Assembly: GCF_002775205.1 (NCBI RefSeq)
Contig: NC_036455.1
Coordinates: forward strand, 2,766,501 to 2,830,500
DNA: 64,000 nucleotides
Source of the DNA: Xiphophorus maculatus
Taxonomy: Eukaryota > Chordata > Actinopteri > Cyprinodontiformes > Poeciliidae
Direction of reading: 5' to 3'
Shown here: positions 37,412 to 51,540 of the stretch, piece by piece
Position numbering within the stretch: the first letter of the stretch is position 1
Layout of the letters: the number at the start of each line of letters is the position of its first letter
Made by a program: the position numbers and the translations under genes
Notes under the pieces: generated by a model
What the model saw: the letters and a program-made list of their open reading frames with translations, nothing else
Databases searched by the model: none
Told to the model about the DNA's origin: nothing

Positions 37412-40400
37412 TGAGGCCGATGGGAACAAGACAGGAACCCTTAATCAAACCCAAAAGCTTCTCTAATACCTCGAAAAGACTGACGTTGACGACTTGGAGA
37501 TCAAATCTGCTACAGAAGGAGGTATTTTGGTGCCAAAAAGGTTATTTTCACTTTTCTGTGAAGAATCCCAAACATTTTGGTCAATTTACATCCATTTTGT
37601 CAGAGATAAGACATGAAACAAGAGTATAGACTGAAGGAAATGGCATTAAGTAAGAAAAAGTGGGCATAAAAACATGCAAACTAATCACATAGTTCTGCAA
37701 AAGGGTTTGAAAATGCATGTAAGACACTGACATCCTGCTGATAAAGGCTCCTTCTGTATGCCTCGCTTTTATCTTTTGCTTTGAAGCGGATTATTTCATT
37801 GATGAACTCAGCGTGTCACATCTGTTTCAGTGAAGACTCTCGTTTCGCTTGCTGGATCCTCAGCTTTATATATCAAAAAGCCAAAAGTGCCCAAAGCCAG
37901 CACCACGACACACAAACACAAATTATTAAAGAGCGGTGTTTTCTGCTGAAAGCCTCTAGTTATGAGTGAAGGAGGAGGGTTAGTGCTGGAATTTTTTTCT
38001 TCTTTTTTTTTCTGCCTGTAAGCCTTGTAATAATTGCTCTTCTGCAGGTGTCAGCGAGTAACATTTACACTGGAGCTCAACACACCAAAACAAGCTGTTA
38101 CACCCCCCTCCTCCTACCCTCAAAAACATGATCATTAGACGCGGTTGGCACAGATTTCAGGCACTTGTGCTTTTTCACGTGCATTGTAATGGTTTTTTTT
38201 TTTTAGATTTTAGGAAATTAATTGTCAATATTTTGGTGCTGTTTTTCCCCTCCCACAGACCAACTGCTGCAGAATGAGTAAGGGGAAGACACCACTAGTT
38301 TTTTGTGTTCTTAAAATATTTAGCAGGTTTGGGCCTAACTCCAGCCTGAACGGCCGGCAACAGTGCATGAATTCCCCCAACGTGCTTTATTTTATAGATT
38401 TTAAAGATTTTTACGCAAGAAAAAAAAAATTTCCTAGATTGCATCATTACTGCTTTATATTTATTATTATCAAACACAGAAAGTGAAATTTCCACTTGAG
38501 CTCCGACCAGCTGTCAGGGGCTTTGTGGTGTTTTCCAGCACTTGCTTTTTCTGTAACTTTTCTTCTGAAATATTTATCGGTTTGTACTTGTAGCTAAGTT
38601 GCTGCTGCTGCTGTAAATGTAACACTCACCCCTCTCCACATACTCTCTCATCTATAAATGTGTCACATGTTCGCATGGCTCATTGGGCGGTCCGCCCTGT
38701 TGAGTTCTGTTGCTTTGCAGCTTATTAAATCGCCCATGCACCGTCCGAATTAAAGAAGAACACCAACAGCCGGTTTCCACCCTCAGAAATTCAACCTGGA
38801 GACTCAAAATCCCAGCTTTTATCGCTGGAAATAGTCGGTAAATCAATAAAGTGTTATTGCAACATCTCTGCTGAGCCAAAAGCTAGTTAGGACTCTTGTT
38901 TATCAGATGGTAATTGAACTTTGTGTCCGAGAGAACAGAGAAAATGTCAGCTTTATTAATTAACAGGCCAGTTTGTTCTTTTCTTCTGAGGCAACTTTTC
39001 TTTTCACTTTTTAGTTCACTCAGTCCGTCATTGTTGGCTGGAAGGAATCTATATTTTTTTATATATTTTATTGAAAATATTCCAATAAATTACCTCTTTT
39101 GGATGTATATTTGGTCATGTTGAATTAAATAAGTTTTGCACGTATACATTTTATTTTTGGGATGTCTCTGTGATATCAAGTCAAGTACTGACTTGTGAAG
39201 GCTTTTAGTACTCACGATTTTTCGGGTTTGAAGATGTTACTTAAAATAAATATGTTTTGTGTGAAATTGGGTAACTTTCTTGTGTGTGTCTTAATTTGGC
39301 ATCTTGCATGGAGCGAGATGGTTGCAACCGAATAAACACTTTTATTTACTGTAGGAGATTTCGGAGATGTAGTGAGATATTTGTGCTGGGGCCGTTAAAT
39401 CTGAAAGCTAAAACTTGGTTCTGAGGGGAGGCAGAGCATATTTACTGGTATTTTAAAGTGTGCGAGCAGCACTTCATAAGGAAGACTGAAAATGTACACT
39501 GCTGTTTGTAAAGTTAATTCTTACAATATCCTAAAATAACAATCTATCCCACCTCAGCTGATGCCTTTGACGATCTGATGGAGTTGTACCATGTTGACGA
39601 TGAACAGCATGTAGCTTGAAGAACAGAGCTGTGATGCTGCCAGCGCCTAATGAGGATTTAATTCCTGCCTCTGGCTGTTGGCATACTACAAAACAGTCTC
39701 CTCACCTATTTGGTTATTTCTTTCTTTAACAAAATCAAGTCTAACAACACTTACATTAGCACCTGCCTTCCTTGCTGTCTGTCAGGTTCAGATCGAGGGA
39801 AAGCAGTTGGAAAAGGACGATGACGAATGCCTGAACACTTGCTGCTTTTATAAACAGAAATTATGATGGTGCAAATTTGTAGTTTTTAAATTTAAATTGC
39901 AGGGTTTTCTTCTATCCATTTCTTTCAGATAAATTTTTTTTATCTCCCTTAATGCCACAGTCCTCCAAGCCCCTGCAAAGGCTCAATGCATACTAACTCA
40001 AAGTGTGTTTTTAAGCTCATATTTTGTGATGATCATTAAATAAATGAAGCATTCTCCGCATTAAGGAGGCATTGTAGTAACATAAAACCAAATACAGTTT
40101 TAATAACATGTTGTAAACTGAAAGTGGAGCCGTAAAGAGCTGTAGTTGAGCTTTTAGTGAAATTCCTGCAGCTCTTTTGCTCTCGGAGGCCTGATACATA
40201 TTTAAAGGCACATGAAACATTTAATTTAATTGTTGCACTAAAATGATTTGTGGGTATTTATGTCTATGATCTTATGCTGGTTACAAAAAAAAAAATCTAG
40301 TCTAATTGGATCTTTGAACAAGAGGCATCAAATTTCTTCCATTATGCATCTGCTGAACATGAAGATAGAAAGAGTGGAGAAGTAAAGTGACGAGCTCAGT

Positions 40401-40756
40401 GCGAACACATCTCTGTGGCCCTTTGTGATCGCCAGAATATAAAAACAGCCAACTTACAACTGTTGTGTTTGGCATATCAGATCTAAAATTTTAAGTGTTT
40501 ATTTTCTGCTGTGAAAATAACCGTAAAGGACAGAATCAGAGCTAACAAAACGTCACCAGAAATGTTTAGATTATCCTTCCCTCAGGAATTGAACAGAAGA
40601 ATATGAATTGTTTTTAGAAATTTACATTCAAATTTGGTAATGCACACATTTGTGGTTAAAAATCCAAAACATTGACATTGACCAGATGTATAATATCCCA
40701 AACTTCGCTTATTAGAAAATAATTATCCCAGTCGTTTGTGTGCTCTTTATGTCGGT
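37412..40756. other. tbc1d20 3' flank, no gene recognised
   Basis: Includes the tbc1d20 3' UTR; ATTAAA at 37925-37930 is one possible poly(A) signal. The stretch 38640-38960 is less AT-rich and has a non-repetitive look, listed as a possible conserved non-coding element. No exon with splice sites and family similarity was found on either strand. Confidence 0.45.
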
Positions 40757-41010
40757 GTTTCCCAGTCGAGTCTAAATCGACTCCTTCACCTTGTCCAAAA
40801 TTCAACCGCCTGTCTTTTATCCTCCACACTTTATCCCCGTGTTATATTCCTTACACGGCCCTTCCTGTTCGTTTTAGAATTGATTTTAAACTTTTATTGT
40901 TTGTTTTAAGGCTTTTAACAGCTTTGCACCTTCTTATTTATTTGAACTTTTAAGAGTTTTTGTGAGTGGCAGACAAACTTTTATTGGATGTTCCAGGAAC
41001 TATGCTTAAA
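40757..41010 (+). mobile_element. LINE reverse-transcriptase fragment (3' part of ORF2)
   Basis: The translation includes LPVRFRIDFKLLLFV, the conserved post-catalytic segment of Rex1/CR1/L2-type LINEs (HWLPVxxRIDFKLLLLV). A shifted frame continues as SFAPSYLFELL. It is frameshifted and truncated at both ends, so inactive. Confidence 0.7.
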
Positions 41011-41225
41011 CGTTGTTTTTATTTTGCAGTGGCTGCCTCCATGCCTCATTTTGATCTTCATACCATCACCAAACCAGGCATTTTTAAAGCAAATTGAAGG
41101 CAAATTTGTTCAGAAAGGTTTTTAATCTTTTTTGCGGTATAATTTTATTTTTGTGTTCTTTGCTCTTCTTTTTTGGATGTCTTAAAGCACTCTGCATTGA
41201 AATGCACCCTTTTTAATAGCACTGT

Positions 41226-41540
41226 TTGATCTACCATCAGAAAATAAAGTATGACACAAATGCAAACCTACCAAGACATGAACTAACAGGTTATGGAAAA
41301 CAAAGTATCCAAGAAGCCAGTGGTAACTCTGGAGGAGCTGCAGAGATGAGAGAATCTGTCAGCATGAAAAAGCCTGGAGATTGGGTTTGGGATCACTTTC
41401 CAGCAGGATAACAACCCTAGGCATACAGTCAGAGGCAACCATTTAGATCAAGCATGTTTCTGCTTTTTTATAATGGCCAAGTTGAAGTCCAGACTTATTG
41501 TAACTCTAATTAAGAATCTGCAGCTAGACTTTTGTTTAAA
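41226..41540 (+). mobile_element. Tc1-like transposon relic with internal deletion
   Basis: CCAAGAAGCCAGTGGTAACT followed by CTGGAGGAGCTGCAGAGAT is a Tc1 N-terminal block. Within about 60 bases it jumps to CACTTTCCAGCAGGATAACA and then AGTTGAAGTCCAGACTTATT, blocks from the catalytic C-terminal half. The middle of the gene is missing and stops are present. Confidence 0.75.
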
Positions 41541-43380
41541 GCTGCTCTTTATCCGATGAGGTTTTAGATGTGCAAACTGATGCCGATGCAATACTAAAAG
41601 TTTGCGATTGTTATATTTTAGTTCTCTTCTGTTGCATTATTGCAGTTAATGTTTTTTTAACATCTCCGCACAACGCACTTTGCTGTTGACTCAGGTTGTG
41701 GCACCACAAAGTGAGCTACTCCCTGCATGACCCCCACCGCTTTAGCTAATGACCACAGCAGCTGCTTTTCAGAGCCAAAATCACAACTGGAGTAATTTTT
41801 GAGCCCTTCAGCAGGTTGTAGAGCTCTTAATCGCACTGACTCTGGATCAGATATGACTGATCTGATCCTTGTTTTTGTGGTAAGCCTTTGTAGTGAAGGA
41901 GCCTGAGTAAAAGTCACCTCCAGCTGAACCTGAAGCCACTCAGTGCAATTAGTGAGCTTTCTTTCTTATTCTCTTTACCGATACGGAGAAGGAGTAAAGT
42001 TTCAAAGCTCGTTAATAATAATAAAGATAATAACATGTATGTTTTCAGTTTAGATTTAAGGAGTTCATTATTCCATATTGTATAGTTTTCTGCCTAATGA
42101 ATATAAAAATGCAGATTCTTTGTTTAATTATGAGCATAAGAATCAAAATCTGACATTTTTTTGGCCTATTTTCTTCTTTTCTACTTTCTCCTGTACAATT
42201 ATCGTTTTGTTTAAGAAAGGATTTAGTCAAAATCAGGTCAGAAACGTGTTTTCACAGATGGAGCAGGGACGATGGTGTACGTCTGTCCATCCGACCCCCC
42301 AGGGAGACAATCAGGGGGTAAAGCACAGACAGGTAGGAGGTTAGGAATGGAGAGATAAGAGCAAGCTGAGAATGAGACATCTGGTGGAAATGTTTAATAT
42401 AAAGAAGCTCAGTTCTTCAAGGATTTCTAATGAGCTAAAGTGGAGATGAGTGGGGAGGAAAGCAGATGTGGATATTTTAATTTAATCTCAGAACTGTAAG
42501 GATGTACAATACCGATGCTAAATGGAGATTAGAACAGTAAATAGAGTAGAGATGTATAATAATGTATCCATCTGAAAATTGGTTGTTCAAATTCTCATTC
42601 TGTATGATAAAAACATACTTTTTATATTTAGCTAACTCACATTCTGATCCTGTACATTACTGTAGTGTCTGTTGTAAATCCATGAATCCATGCAGGAACA
42701 TCAGGCTGCAGAGAGTCAGAGTGAGGGAGAGACAGAAACACACAGCAGTAGATATTTTAATTTTAATTTGTGGCTGAAATGACAGGAGAAAAAAAACATT
42801 TAGGCTTTTTTTGCAACTGTTTCTGTTTTTGAACCTTTTGAGAGCCATGGCTCATGTTTGACTGGAAAGTGAAAAATAAAGTTATTGAATGCAGGGCTGG
42901 AAAGTGAGACTAAGTTATCAGTGAGGAGCTAACGTGGCCGTTAGATGGGAAAAGCATCATTTTTAGTTATATTTGTAGGGCAAACTGTTGCACTGATGTA
43001 GAGAGTTATTCAAGAAGAATAAAGCTTATTTTTTTAGATTTTATCTTTGTTGGTCAAACTACTGTATTGAGTTTAAAACTGCTGAGTCCCATCTTACCAG
43101 CTATTTTTTACTTTAGAAAGAGGCAGAATCGGTTCAATTGCCAGTCAACTTTTATCAACTTTAGCATTTTTGACCAACAGTCAAATGTGTTTTGACCAAT
43201 AAAATATATCAGAATCTGGTAGCTAGCTTGTGTGTGCTGCCAGAGTATTTATCTTGCTAATTGTGGGGCAAATGATAAAGTGAGAGTTCTTCCTGGAAGT
43301 CATTTTGCTTGATGAAAGACTGATGCCATTTTGTTCAAAATGAAATGGAAGAAAATGTTTTTGGAGCTTGAGATGATAAA
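41541..43380. other. No gene recognised
   Basis: Mixed AT-rich sequence. 41640-41960 is somewhat more GC-balanced and non-repetitive. No exon supported. Confidence 0.4.
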
Positions 43381-43388
43381 CACACATA

Positions 43389-43574
43389 CAGGCCTGTTAG
43401 AGTAATCAATAAATCAATTAATCGCATGATACAGATCTTTCAGATTGTGTTCTTGCATTATTATTTTGCCATTAACATTGTATTACTTAAAAATGGTCTC
43501 AAAACAGCAATATTATCGTTTATCGCAATAACTTATGGAACAATTTGTCGTCCATCAAAATTGTGACAGGCCTA
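43389..43574. mobile_element. Small hAT-type MITE with 8-bp target duplication
   Basis: The left end is CAGGCCTGTT and the right end complements it (GTGACAGGCCT plus one changed base). CACACATA flanks it exactly on both sides at 43381-43388 and 43575-43582. A 186-bp size and an 8-bp duplication fit hAT non-autonomous elements. Confidence 0.75.
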
Positions 43575-43611
43575 CACACATATGATATATAGTGTAGTTA
43601 ATTTATTACCA

Positions 43612-45624
43612 GGGATGGCATAGTTACTTTTAAAAGTAACTTGATTACTCAATGAAAAATTCATCCATCAGCTAGAAAATGTGCATCTCTCTTTTCCCTC
43701 CATCGTTTATGTTTATGTTGCTGGTGCTACACATGAAACGTAACTCCCCAAGGAAAAAGTACTTAAAGTTTAAATGCTCAAGAGCTGTTAAGAAAAACTA
43801 AATCAATCAAATTAAAGATATTAATGCTAAACTTTATTTTGACACTCACTGTATGATCGTCTTTGAAAATATATTAGCAATTTACAAAGTAACTTGAACG
43901 CCTAAATCACAACTTTTCTAGAAGTCAGTAGATGCATCTTTTGTAGATGCAAGTGAATGGAAACTAACCTTACAGTTTCTCAAAGTAATAAAAAAAACAC
44001 TTTAGATTTGTTTTGCACTTCCTGACTTGTTTGTCACAACTGGTCGCTTGTAATAGCCACAAATATAACACAAAGTATAAGCAGAATTCATGTCTTTAAA
44101 ACAAACAACAGCTAAATCTAATGATTTAAATACAATTCACACCACTTATGCTACTTATTGTGTTTTGCCTTTGTGTTGATGAGAACACTTACCAGAAAAA
44201 TTTAGACATAGTTAATAAAATTAACATAATTTTAAATATAAATATCAAGTCAGTTTTGTTAATATTCTGAGATAGAAACATCAAAGTAGCACACTGGGAA
44301 TATGAAACTGATATGATAAGTTCTAAAAATAAAGAAAATAAAGTCAAATGTGCAATAAATGTGATTTACTGCCGTTTCAACCCTCTTACACAGAACAAAG
44401 TATCATATTTCTGTGCATCTCTGATAACCCGCGGGCCTCATTAGGCCAAACCAGGCCCGATCCATACAGCTCTATTAATACATCTCGCTCATTAATCAGT
44501 GTGTACGTTTGGTGTGTGTGTGTCCTTTTGCCTGGTCGGACACTCGAGACTGACCTCGTGAGCTCGTCACCCGTGACCTCTCGTTCTCTTGGCTCCTCGC
44601 TTCCCATTGGTCCCAAACTCTGCTGACCTCACCTCTGTTTCCGTGGACACCAGAGTAATTAGGAAGTACTCAGAAGATTCTTCGTAATGCTTTTACCCTT
44701 GATTAGACGCAGAGAACTTGCAGTCACCTATCAGGAGAGCCTGTTAACTTTAAATGCTGAAATGCATTCCAAAAATAGAAAACTATAACTTATAGTTACC
44801 AATAAAACAGCTGGCCAGGAGCTCTAAAAGGTAGAAACACTCAGGGGTTTAAACTTAGACTCATCTAAAAGGCAATTCATCCAGGAGTCAAATTTGGCAT
44901 TACTATTCCACGTAAGAAATACATCCCAAGCATACATCAATGGCAAAATGCTGCTATCTTAGTTTTTAATGCAGGCCGCAGGCAGCAAATGATTCATTAC
45001 TAAAAGACACTTTATCATGGTGGATATTAATTACTAATGATAAACCAATGCCCACAGGAACGCAGTAACATCTAAATACACTATAAAAACAAAATGCTCA
45101 AGTAGCTGCCACATAGCAAACAACAATAAACAGATCATAAACAATCAAATGACAAATTGTCCCAAGGCAAGCTATGTGCAGATAGACTCCAACCACAGAA
45201 GATGCTGCTTCCTGAAACTGAAGTATTAGTTTGAGGGGGTGAATACTCAAGAAACCTGGTTGTTGCAGTTGTTTTTTCATAATACTGTATAAATTGTATT
45301 TCAATGTCAGTCACAATTTTATTTATGTCACACTTCACAGGCAAGTGTGAGATCGCTGCAAACGAAGAACCAATTCATTAAATGGATCAGGTAAAATAAG
45401 TAGATAAATAAATGTAAAGACAACATGATTAAAATAATTCATTCAAGAAAAAAGAATCATAGGGCAACTTTATTTTTTCTTCATGTTTTATAATGTTCTT
45501 TAAATGGCTTGTCCCACCTTTCAATTTACTCACTTTTATTAACTTCACACTTTGCTTCCTTGCTTTTATTTTGTTGACTATTGCTATAGAACCTTTTTGT
45601 GTAACTTATGCTTAGTTGTGAACA
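43612..45624. other. No gene recognised; possible hAT end and possible conserved island
   Basis: 43612-43660 (GGGATGGCATAGTTACTTTT pattern) resembles one end of a fish hAT element. 44400-44730 is GC-balanced, non-repetitive and contains several ATTAAT and TCATTA-type homeodomain cores; see findings. No exon supported. Confidence 0.4.
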
Positions 45625-46288
45625 TACAGCTCCATAAAAAATGGACTGAACCCCATTGAAAACCTGCAGGTTATTCCACCAAATACTGATCTCTGAACTC
45701 TTCCTGAGTTAAAACATTAGTATTGTTGTTTCTAAATGAATATAAACCTGTTTATATTCATAAGTGGCATAACTTGGGGCGACTGTGGCTCTTGGGGCGA
45801 CTGTGGCTCTTTGGTAGAGTAGTCGTCTTGCGATCGGAAGGTTGTAGGTTCGATTCCAGCTTCCTCCTGCCACATGTCGATGTGCCTCTGGGCAAGGCAC
45901 TTAACCCCAAATTGCCTACCGATCTGCGTATCGGTGTATAAATGTGTGCGTGTTTGTGAGTGCGACTGGGTGAATGTGACTCTAGTGTAAAGCGCTTTGA
46001 GTGGTCAAAAATGACTGGAAAAGTGCTATATAAGTTCAGTCCATTTACCATTTTGTTTTCTTTGCATTATTTGAGCCCTGAAAGCACTGCATCTTTTTCA
46101 TTATTTTGACCATTACTCATTCTCTCCAAATAAATAAAACATTTTTGTTTGGATTTTCAGAGACATAATGTCAGCATAGAATAAAAGAACAATGTGCATT
46201 TTACTCAAATGTACACCTATAAAGATTAAAATAAAAAGAAACTGGTTATTTTGCAGTGGTCTCTTAATTTCTTTTTTTCAGAGCTGTA
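45625..46288. mobile_element. Tc1/mariner-derived MITE, inverted copy, split by a SINE
   Basis: It starts TA-CAGCTCCATAAAAAATG and ends TTTTTTTCAGAGCTG-TA. Its reverse complement aligns with the element at 698-1065 on both sides of a foreign block at about 45773-46050. Without that block it is about 385 bases, near the 368 of the other copy. Confidence 0.8.
45773..46050 (+). mobile_element. tRNA-derived SINE (V-SINE-like) nested in the MITE
   Basis: A Pol III head with box B GGTTCGATTCC at 45847-45857 is followed by GTGCCTCTGGGCAAGGCACT, a central pattern typical of fish V-SINEs, and a GTAAAGCGCTTTGAGTGG...GTGCTATATAAG 3' part. The first 18 bases, CTTGGGGCGACTGTGGCT, are tandemly duplicated (45773-45790, 45791-45808). 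Confidence 0.75.
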
Positions 46289-48469
46289 TTAAAATATCAA
46301 TTTGAACTGATTCTCCAGAAAAACCTCATTCCTCATGGTGTACCTTGTGTTGTTTGGCACTCTAACTTTGTCAGTGGGTCTTTTCTCCCCCTGTAAGTTT
46401 AACTGTACAACCTAAAACTCTCGGATGCTCATAATGCGATTTATTGGTTTCTATTTGCAGCGGTGAAACAAAGGTGAAGGAGCATGAATGCAGAACCTTT
46501 GAGATTTAGAGCTTCAGTGGCTTTATTGATATTAAAGAATGCTTTCTGGCATCTCTACAGTGTCAGCGCTCCTACAAGAAAGAAAATGTAGTTTTACAAA
46601 AAATAACTCAAAGGAGTTTATTTTCAGAACTTAATCTCATCCATTGTTTATAGAAATATGAAAATTGTATTGCCTAGTGAGTTTGTTGTAGCTATAGAAT
46701 AAGTTCTGGTGGAGTGTCTGATTTTATATCTTAAAAATAAGAAGTTACGCACTCACTATCAGATTTAATATACCGTAATAGTAATTTGTTTTTTTTTTTT
46801 AGTGATTCAGCTGAACTAGTTACTTTTGGCAGCTTTGTAATGAAACATACAGCTCTAAAATCTTGCTTGATGTTCAGCCTGATTTTCCTAGTTTCACTCC
46901 TGAATCTTTGTCGTCATTTTCTCAGTCTTTGTGTCGTTAAAAAAATTGTTTCCCGAAAGTTATTTGGCTTCTCCAAAGTGGCAGCTGCAAATTTTGGTCA
47001 AACTTAAAAACACAAACTCTACCAAGCCAAGAGGTCATATATCCAATCAGAAGCTTCTAAGTAGCTAGAAAAATTGTGTTTTAGATGTAAAAATTTTTAA
47101 AAGTACACTCAATCGAATATTAATGGAGTTATACGTGTTAACTAGCCCAAAAAGTATTAATTTGGTCTTGTGTGAATTGAAGAAAACCCAGAATAAACAT
47201 GGTTATTGTTTTTGAAAATACTTGCTATTGGGTTAGCTAAAAGTAAAAAATTAATGACATTCATGTCCAAGATGAATTCAACTAGATTTTTGACCAAACC
47301 TTTTTATGTAGAATACAGTTATTTTCTTTACCATAATTAAATTGTTGAACGTTGGAATCAGTGGCAGCTCTTGCATGATTTGCACCCTAGATAAACTCGC
47401 CTACAAACAACCAAAATCCTAGAAATCATATTTTGATTTAGGCTTAAAAAACGGCGAACATCCACATAAATCAAGCAAGCCTCCCTGTTCTTAGCAGCCA
47501 GTTGGTGCCATTCCCCAAACATTTTCACTGTGCCACTGAGAACTATATCATATTTTGTATCTTGTTCTTATACAAACCTTTTCAACCACCCGTATGTGCC
47601 CTGTAAAAAATATCTAGAATATGTACAAAATATAAAAAAAATACTCCATAAAAATATCACTCTAACTAAACAATGTATAAAACTTTGCATGATTCGTTAA
47701 AGGTTAATGACAGATCGTACAGTGAAAATACAAGCGATCTTCACTAACAGTGTGAAGGGCACAGCACGTCCTTAGGGTTCAAAATAATTACTGTGCAAAA
47801 GTTGTTTTCCAGCTGGTTTGATGGGATTTAATGGCAGCCAAGTAATTTCACAGTTCCACACTAGGTTAAAAGTTTCTTCCCTTCCCTCTGCTGACTAATT
47901 TAAGATGTGTCATAACCAAGTTGTGATGTCTTGTAAATCTTTTAAACTTGCTCTCAGAGGACTGTGCCTACTCAGTCCCCATCCATTATATCAAGGACAC
48001 ATAATCTAATTTACACACGCAGTGCAGAGAAGAGGCTAACAACAGACAGCGAATGCATTTAATGCTTCAGTCGGATCCGCCTAAGTCGAGTGTGTGTGAT
48101 GTGGAAAAAAAAAAAAGTTTTATGGCAGCGAAAGGATCAATCTCTCTTAATGTTCAGGGATCCATCTTGTGTCCTTCGTTTGAAAATGCTCGGCCGAAAA
48201 ATGTTTAGAGCTGGGAAATGTCAACACTTGTTCGGTGTGTGCTGTTGCGGGTTTACCAAGCACAGGGAGAGAGTGTGTGTTAGCATGTGTGTGTATGAGA
48301 GAAATATATTTGTTGGTAAATGTCAAGAAGCTGCCGCTCTAAATGTTGGGCTGAGAAATGATCCACAGAGCCCTGACGGGATCTGTTTGCTATAACATTT
48401 TAATATATCTGTTATGCTGATGTGTGTGTTGGTTTGAGAGGAAAAGCAAGGTCGGTCCAATTACATAGG
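46289..48469. other. No gene recognised
   Basis: AT-rich, with short homopolymer runs. No supported exon, RNA gene or clear transposon. Confidence 0.4.
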
Positions 48470-48470
48470 A

Positions 48471-49397
48471 GCGGTGTTTCTCAAAGTTTTTCAGGCTGAG
48501 GACTACTTAACACATTTAATAAACTGTCATCAGCCACCTAACCTGAAATTGCCCCCGTGATGACACATCTTAATATATGATGCAACCTGAAATGAAAATA
48601 TTGGTCTCTTAACTCACGTATTGTTGTTTTCTTTCATCCTAATGAGAAGAGTGGTGCTGTTTGGTAAATGTGGCTGTGCCACGACAAAGAACTATCGATA
48701 TGAAGAACTATCTTCTTGAGCATTTTGAGTTATTTACAGATTCTGAAAGTGTGGAGTCTAAGCTTTCCAATGATGTCAAATCCATGTAAAGAAAAAAAAA
48801 AGTTGTTCTTTACTGCGATTGTTGTGTGCATTAATAACATTTAGGGCTTTGTGTGATTTAGAAACACAATTGAAGTAAAATAGACTTGAGTTAACAGGGG
48901 GGGAAAATACCTTTCTGCACCATTAAATATTAAAAAAACAAACACATTTCTATCAATTGCATTTATTTAATTTAATTTTTTTTTTATTAAATAAACATAA
49001 CAACAGCTGTTGACCTGAAAGCAGAGCATCATTCATTACTAAGCAAAGTCATAAAAGCAAAGAACAGTTCTAACTGGAACGATTCCTACCGCTAACCGTT
49101 CAGAGGAATCTAGTGAACGACACGTCAACACTCAACAGCTCTAACTTAACTTCCTCTGATCACTTAATATTCCTGGAGTTGTTTTTGTTTCCACTGGTAT
49201 CTGCAGCTTTTATTTTGAGTGACTCGATTTTAAGCCAGTTTTCCATCATTATTTTTAACACAATTCTTTGGCTACAGTAAGTAAGCTAACAGTAGCGTCG
49301 CACTTCGAGCTGACGTCACGGTAAATAAACGGTCGTTTACATGCAGTACCCCGCGGAACACAAGGGGCGCCCGCGGACCACAGTTCGAGAAAGACTG
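48471..49397. mobile_element. hAT-like element, non-autonomous
   Basis: The left end GCGGTGTTTCTCAAAGTTTT and the right end, which reads AGTCTTTCTCGAACTGTGG on the other strand, correspond to the fish hAT terminus pattern AGTGGTTCTCAAACT. The right end is CpG-rich (CCCGCGGAACACAAGGGGCG), as is common for these ends. No transposase frame remains. Confidence 0.55.
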
Positions 49398-51540
49398 CAT
49401 TAAAGCCATCGCCTTTTAGACATAAAGAAATATTTCTTACTTGACTCAACTTTGACATGATGCACAGCAGTGGAGGGTTAACTTGGCTCCTGATTGGTTA
49501 TTCACTGAAATCTAACAGATTTAGCTAAAAACCATCTTCTTTTACCTCCTATCTGCCTACATTTTTCTGTAGACCAACTCAGGATGACCTGCTGTGTGTT
49601 TGAAGTAGTTAAAAATAATAAGCCAGTATTGAGGTATATGTCGTTTACGTTTTACTTCCAAGGTCTCAGACTTTATTGTAAAAAAATTTTTATACTGAAA
49701 CTGGTTTTCTGAAGGTCTTTCAAACCTTGAGCTTCTTTTCTACTCATTTTTGAACCTTTACTAAAATACCCATCGATAAGTACAGGGCAATCCCAGAAAG
49801 AAAAGCAGAAGGCTTGGGATTTAGAGGTGAATTTCAACTAGAAGATCCAGACGATTTTCCCTCTGGAACTGCTTTTCCTTGAACTTGAATTTACTTTGGA
49901 TGTTTGGGCATTGATAGTGTGTGGATCAATGCTTCCTCAGAGTCTGTGTGTGGGAGAAAGAAACTCCATGGAAATGTGTAACTAACACATTTTAAGGGGA
50001 TTTTGCTAAGGCAGACTTTCATACTCTTTTGCTTCTGGTGCAACAGGAAAAGAAATAAGAGAAACGACAGCTTTGAATAAAAACCAAGTGTTCTTGTCAT
50101 GAACTTGTGAGCCCCCCGTTTTTTTGCAGCATTTACAATGTGATTATATTCACTATAATGATCAGATAAACACACATGCAGGAGTGGCGGGGAAAGGAAA
50201 GTCACATCAAATTGACTCTCTTTGTCTTCAGAGACGGCTGTAAACAAAATGACCTTTATGATTTAAAAATATGTGCTTTAAACTGATGTTACTGAATTAC
50301 TGTGTTAAAATTATTCTATTCTGAGTGTAACATTCAGTACAAAGTTGCCACTTTAAGTTTTCATGTCCGCTCTGTCAACAATACAACAGGACAGAATAAT
50401 TCATATATGAGAATCATTTTGCCTCTGTAAAATTAATTTTGTACCTTTGTGGTTTTGATTTGTAAGCAATGTTTTTGGGTTAAAAATGAGGCTTTCTAAC
50501 ATGGGACATTTTGTTTATATCAGTTTATATCTCTCTGCAGAAATACATCTTGTACCCACTTTGTCAGGCAATGATTTGAAGTATTTTTCTGTAATCTAAG
50601 GAAATGTTTATTTTTGTAATGATACTGTCTTATAGCAGGAGGTCACCCAGAGTTCCTAATCTGTCATATTTTAAAAATCCAAAAAAAGAGAAAATAATTT
50701 TCTACAAATAACATGAAGGTATAAATTGTAAAGGGTAGAAATGTATTTGGTAACAAAAGATCAAAGCACCCGAAGAGACATAAAATATAAACAAAATCAA
50801 TCTATTTCACAAGCAGCAGGACAGTAACCAAAATCAAAACTTGTTCTTTTCTGAGCAGAGAGGTTACTATTACACCGACATGTCAGTGTGTCTGTGAGAG
50901 AGATCCCGAGCATTACAGCCATATCCATGACCACAGATTAAGTTATAAATAAGTGTCTGAAGTGTGGGAATGTTTGATTGAACTGTCCAAACTTTGGAAA
51001 AGACATTTACTTAAAATCCAATTTGCATCTGATGTCATAGCATAACTTCTCAAAGTATAAATTGACTTTCAGCTTAAATTTCTATTTAAATGTTTCTATT
51101 TACGGCTGATTTAGATTAACACTGACAAAATGTGCTGTTGTTGTAGACATGCGTGTGTGTAGTTAATTCCCAGTCCCACATCTAACGGATGGATTTACAG
51201 TAGCTGAGAATTTATAAAGATTTGTTTTCCTCCTACATAGCTTATCTATTATATGAGATTATATGCAAACAAAAAAATGGAATGCAGTTAAATAACTTGG
51301 AGGGAATAGTACAACATATCAGACATTTGAATATTTAAGGTGAAGTTAAAAACTGCTCTCTGTTTGAACTTCAGAGGAGTCTTTTAATTTGATTCTTTAT
51401 TAATTCAGCCACAACACAGATGTATTATTTATTGGTATAGATCAATAATTTTGTTTTTTTAAATACATGATTTAAAAAAAAAAATTCATCACACAATAAT
51501 GTAAACCAAACTTTTTATTTTAATGTATAACTTTCAATAA
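49398..51540. other. No gene recognised
   Basis: AT-rich sequence with scattered short open frames lacking splice context. Confidence 0.4.

Noticed and set aside
37150..37629. 159-residue open frame on the plus strand
   Set aside because: It overlaps tbc1d20 exon 10 in a different frame; only the frame ending LILQLF matches the family and joins exon 9.
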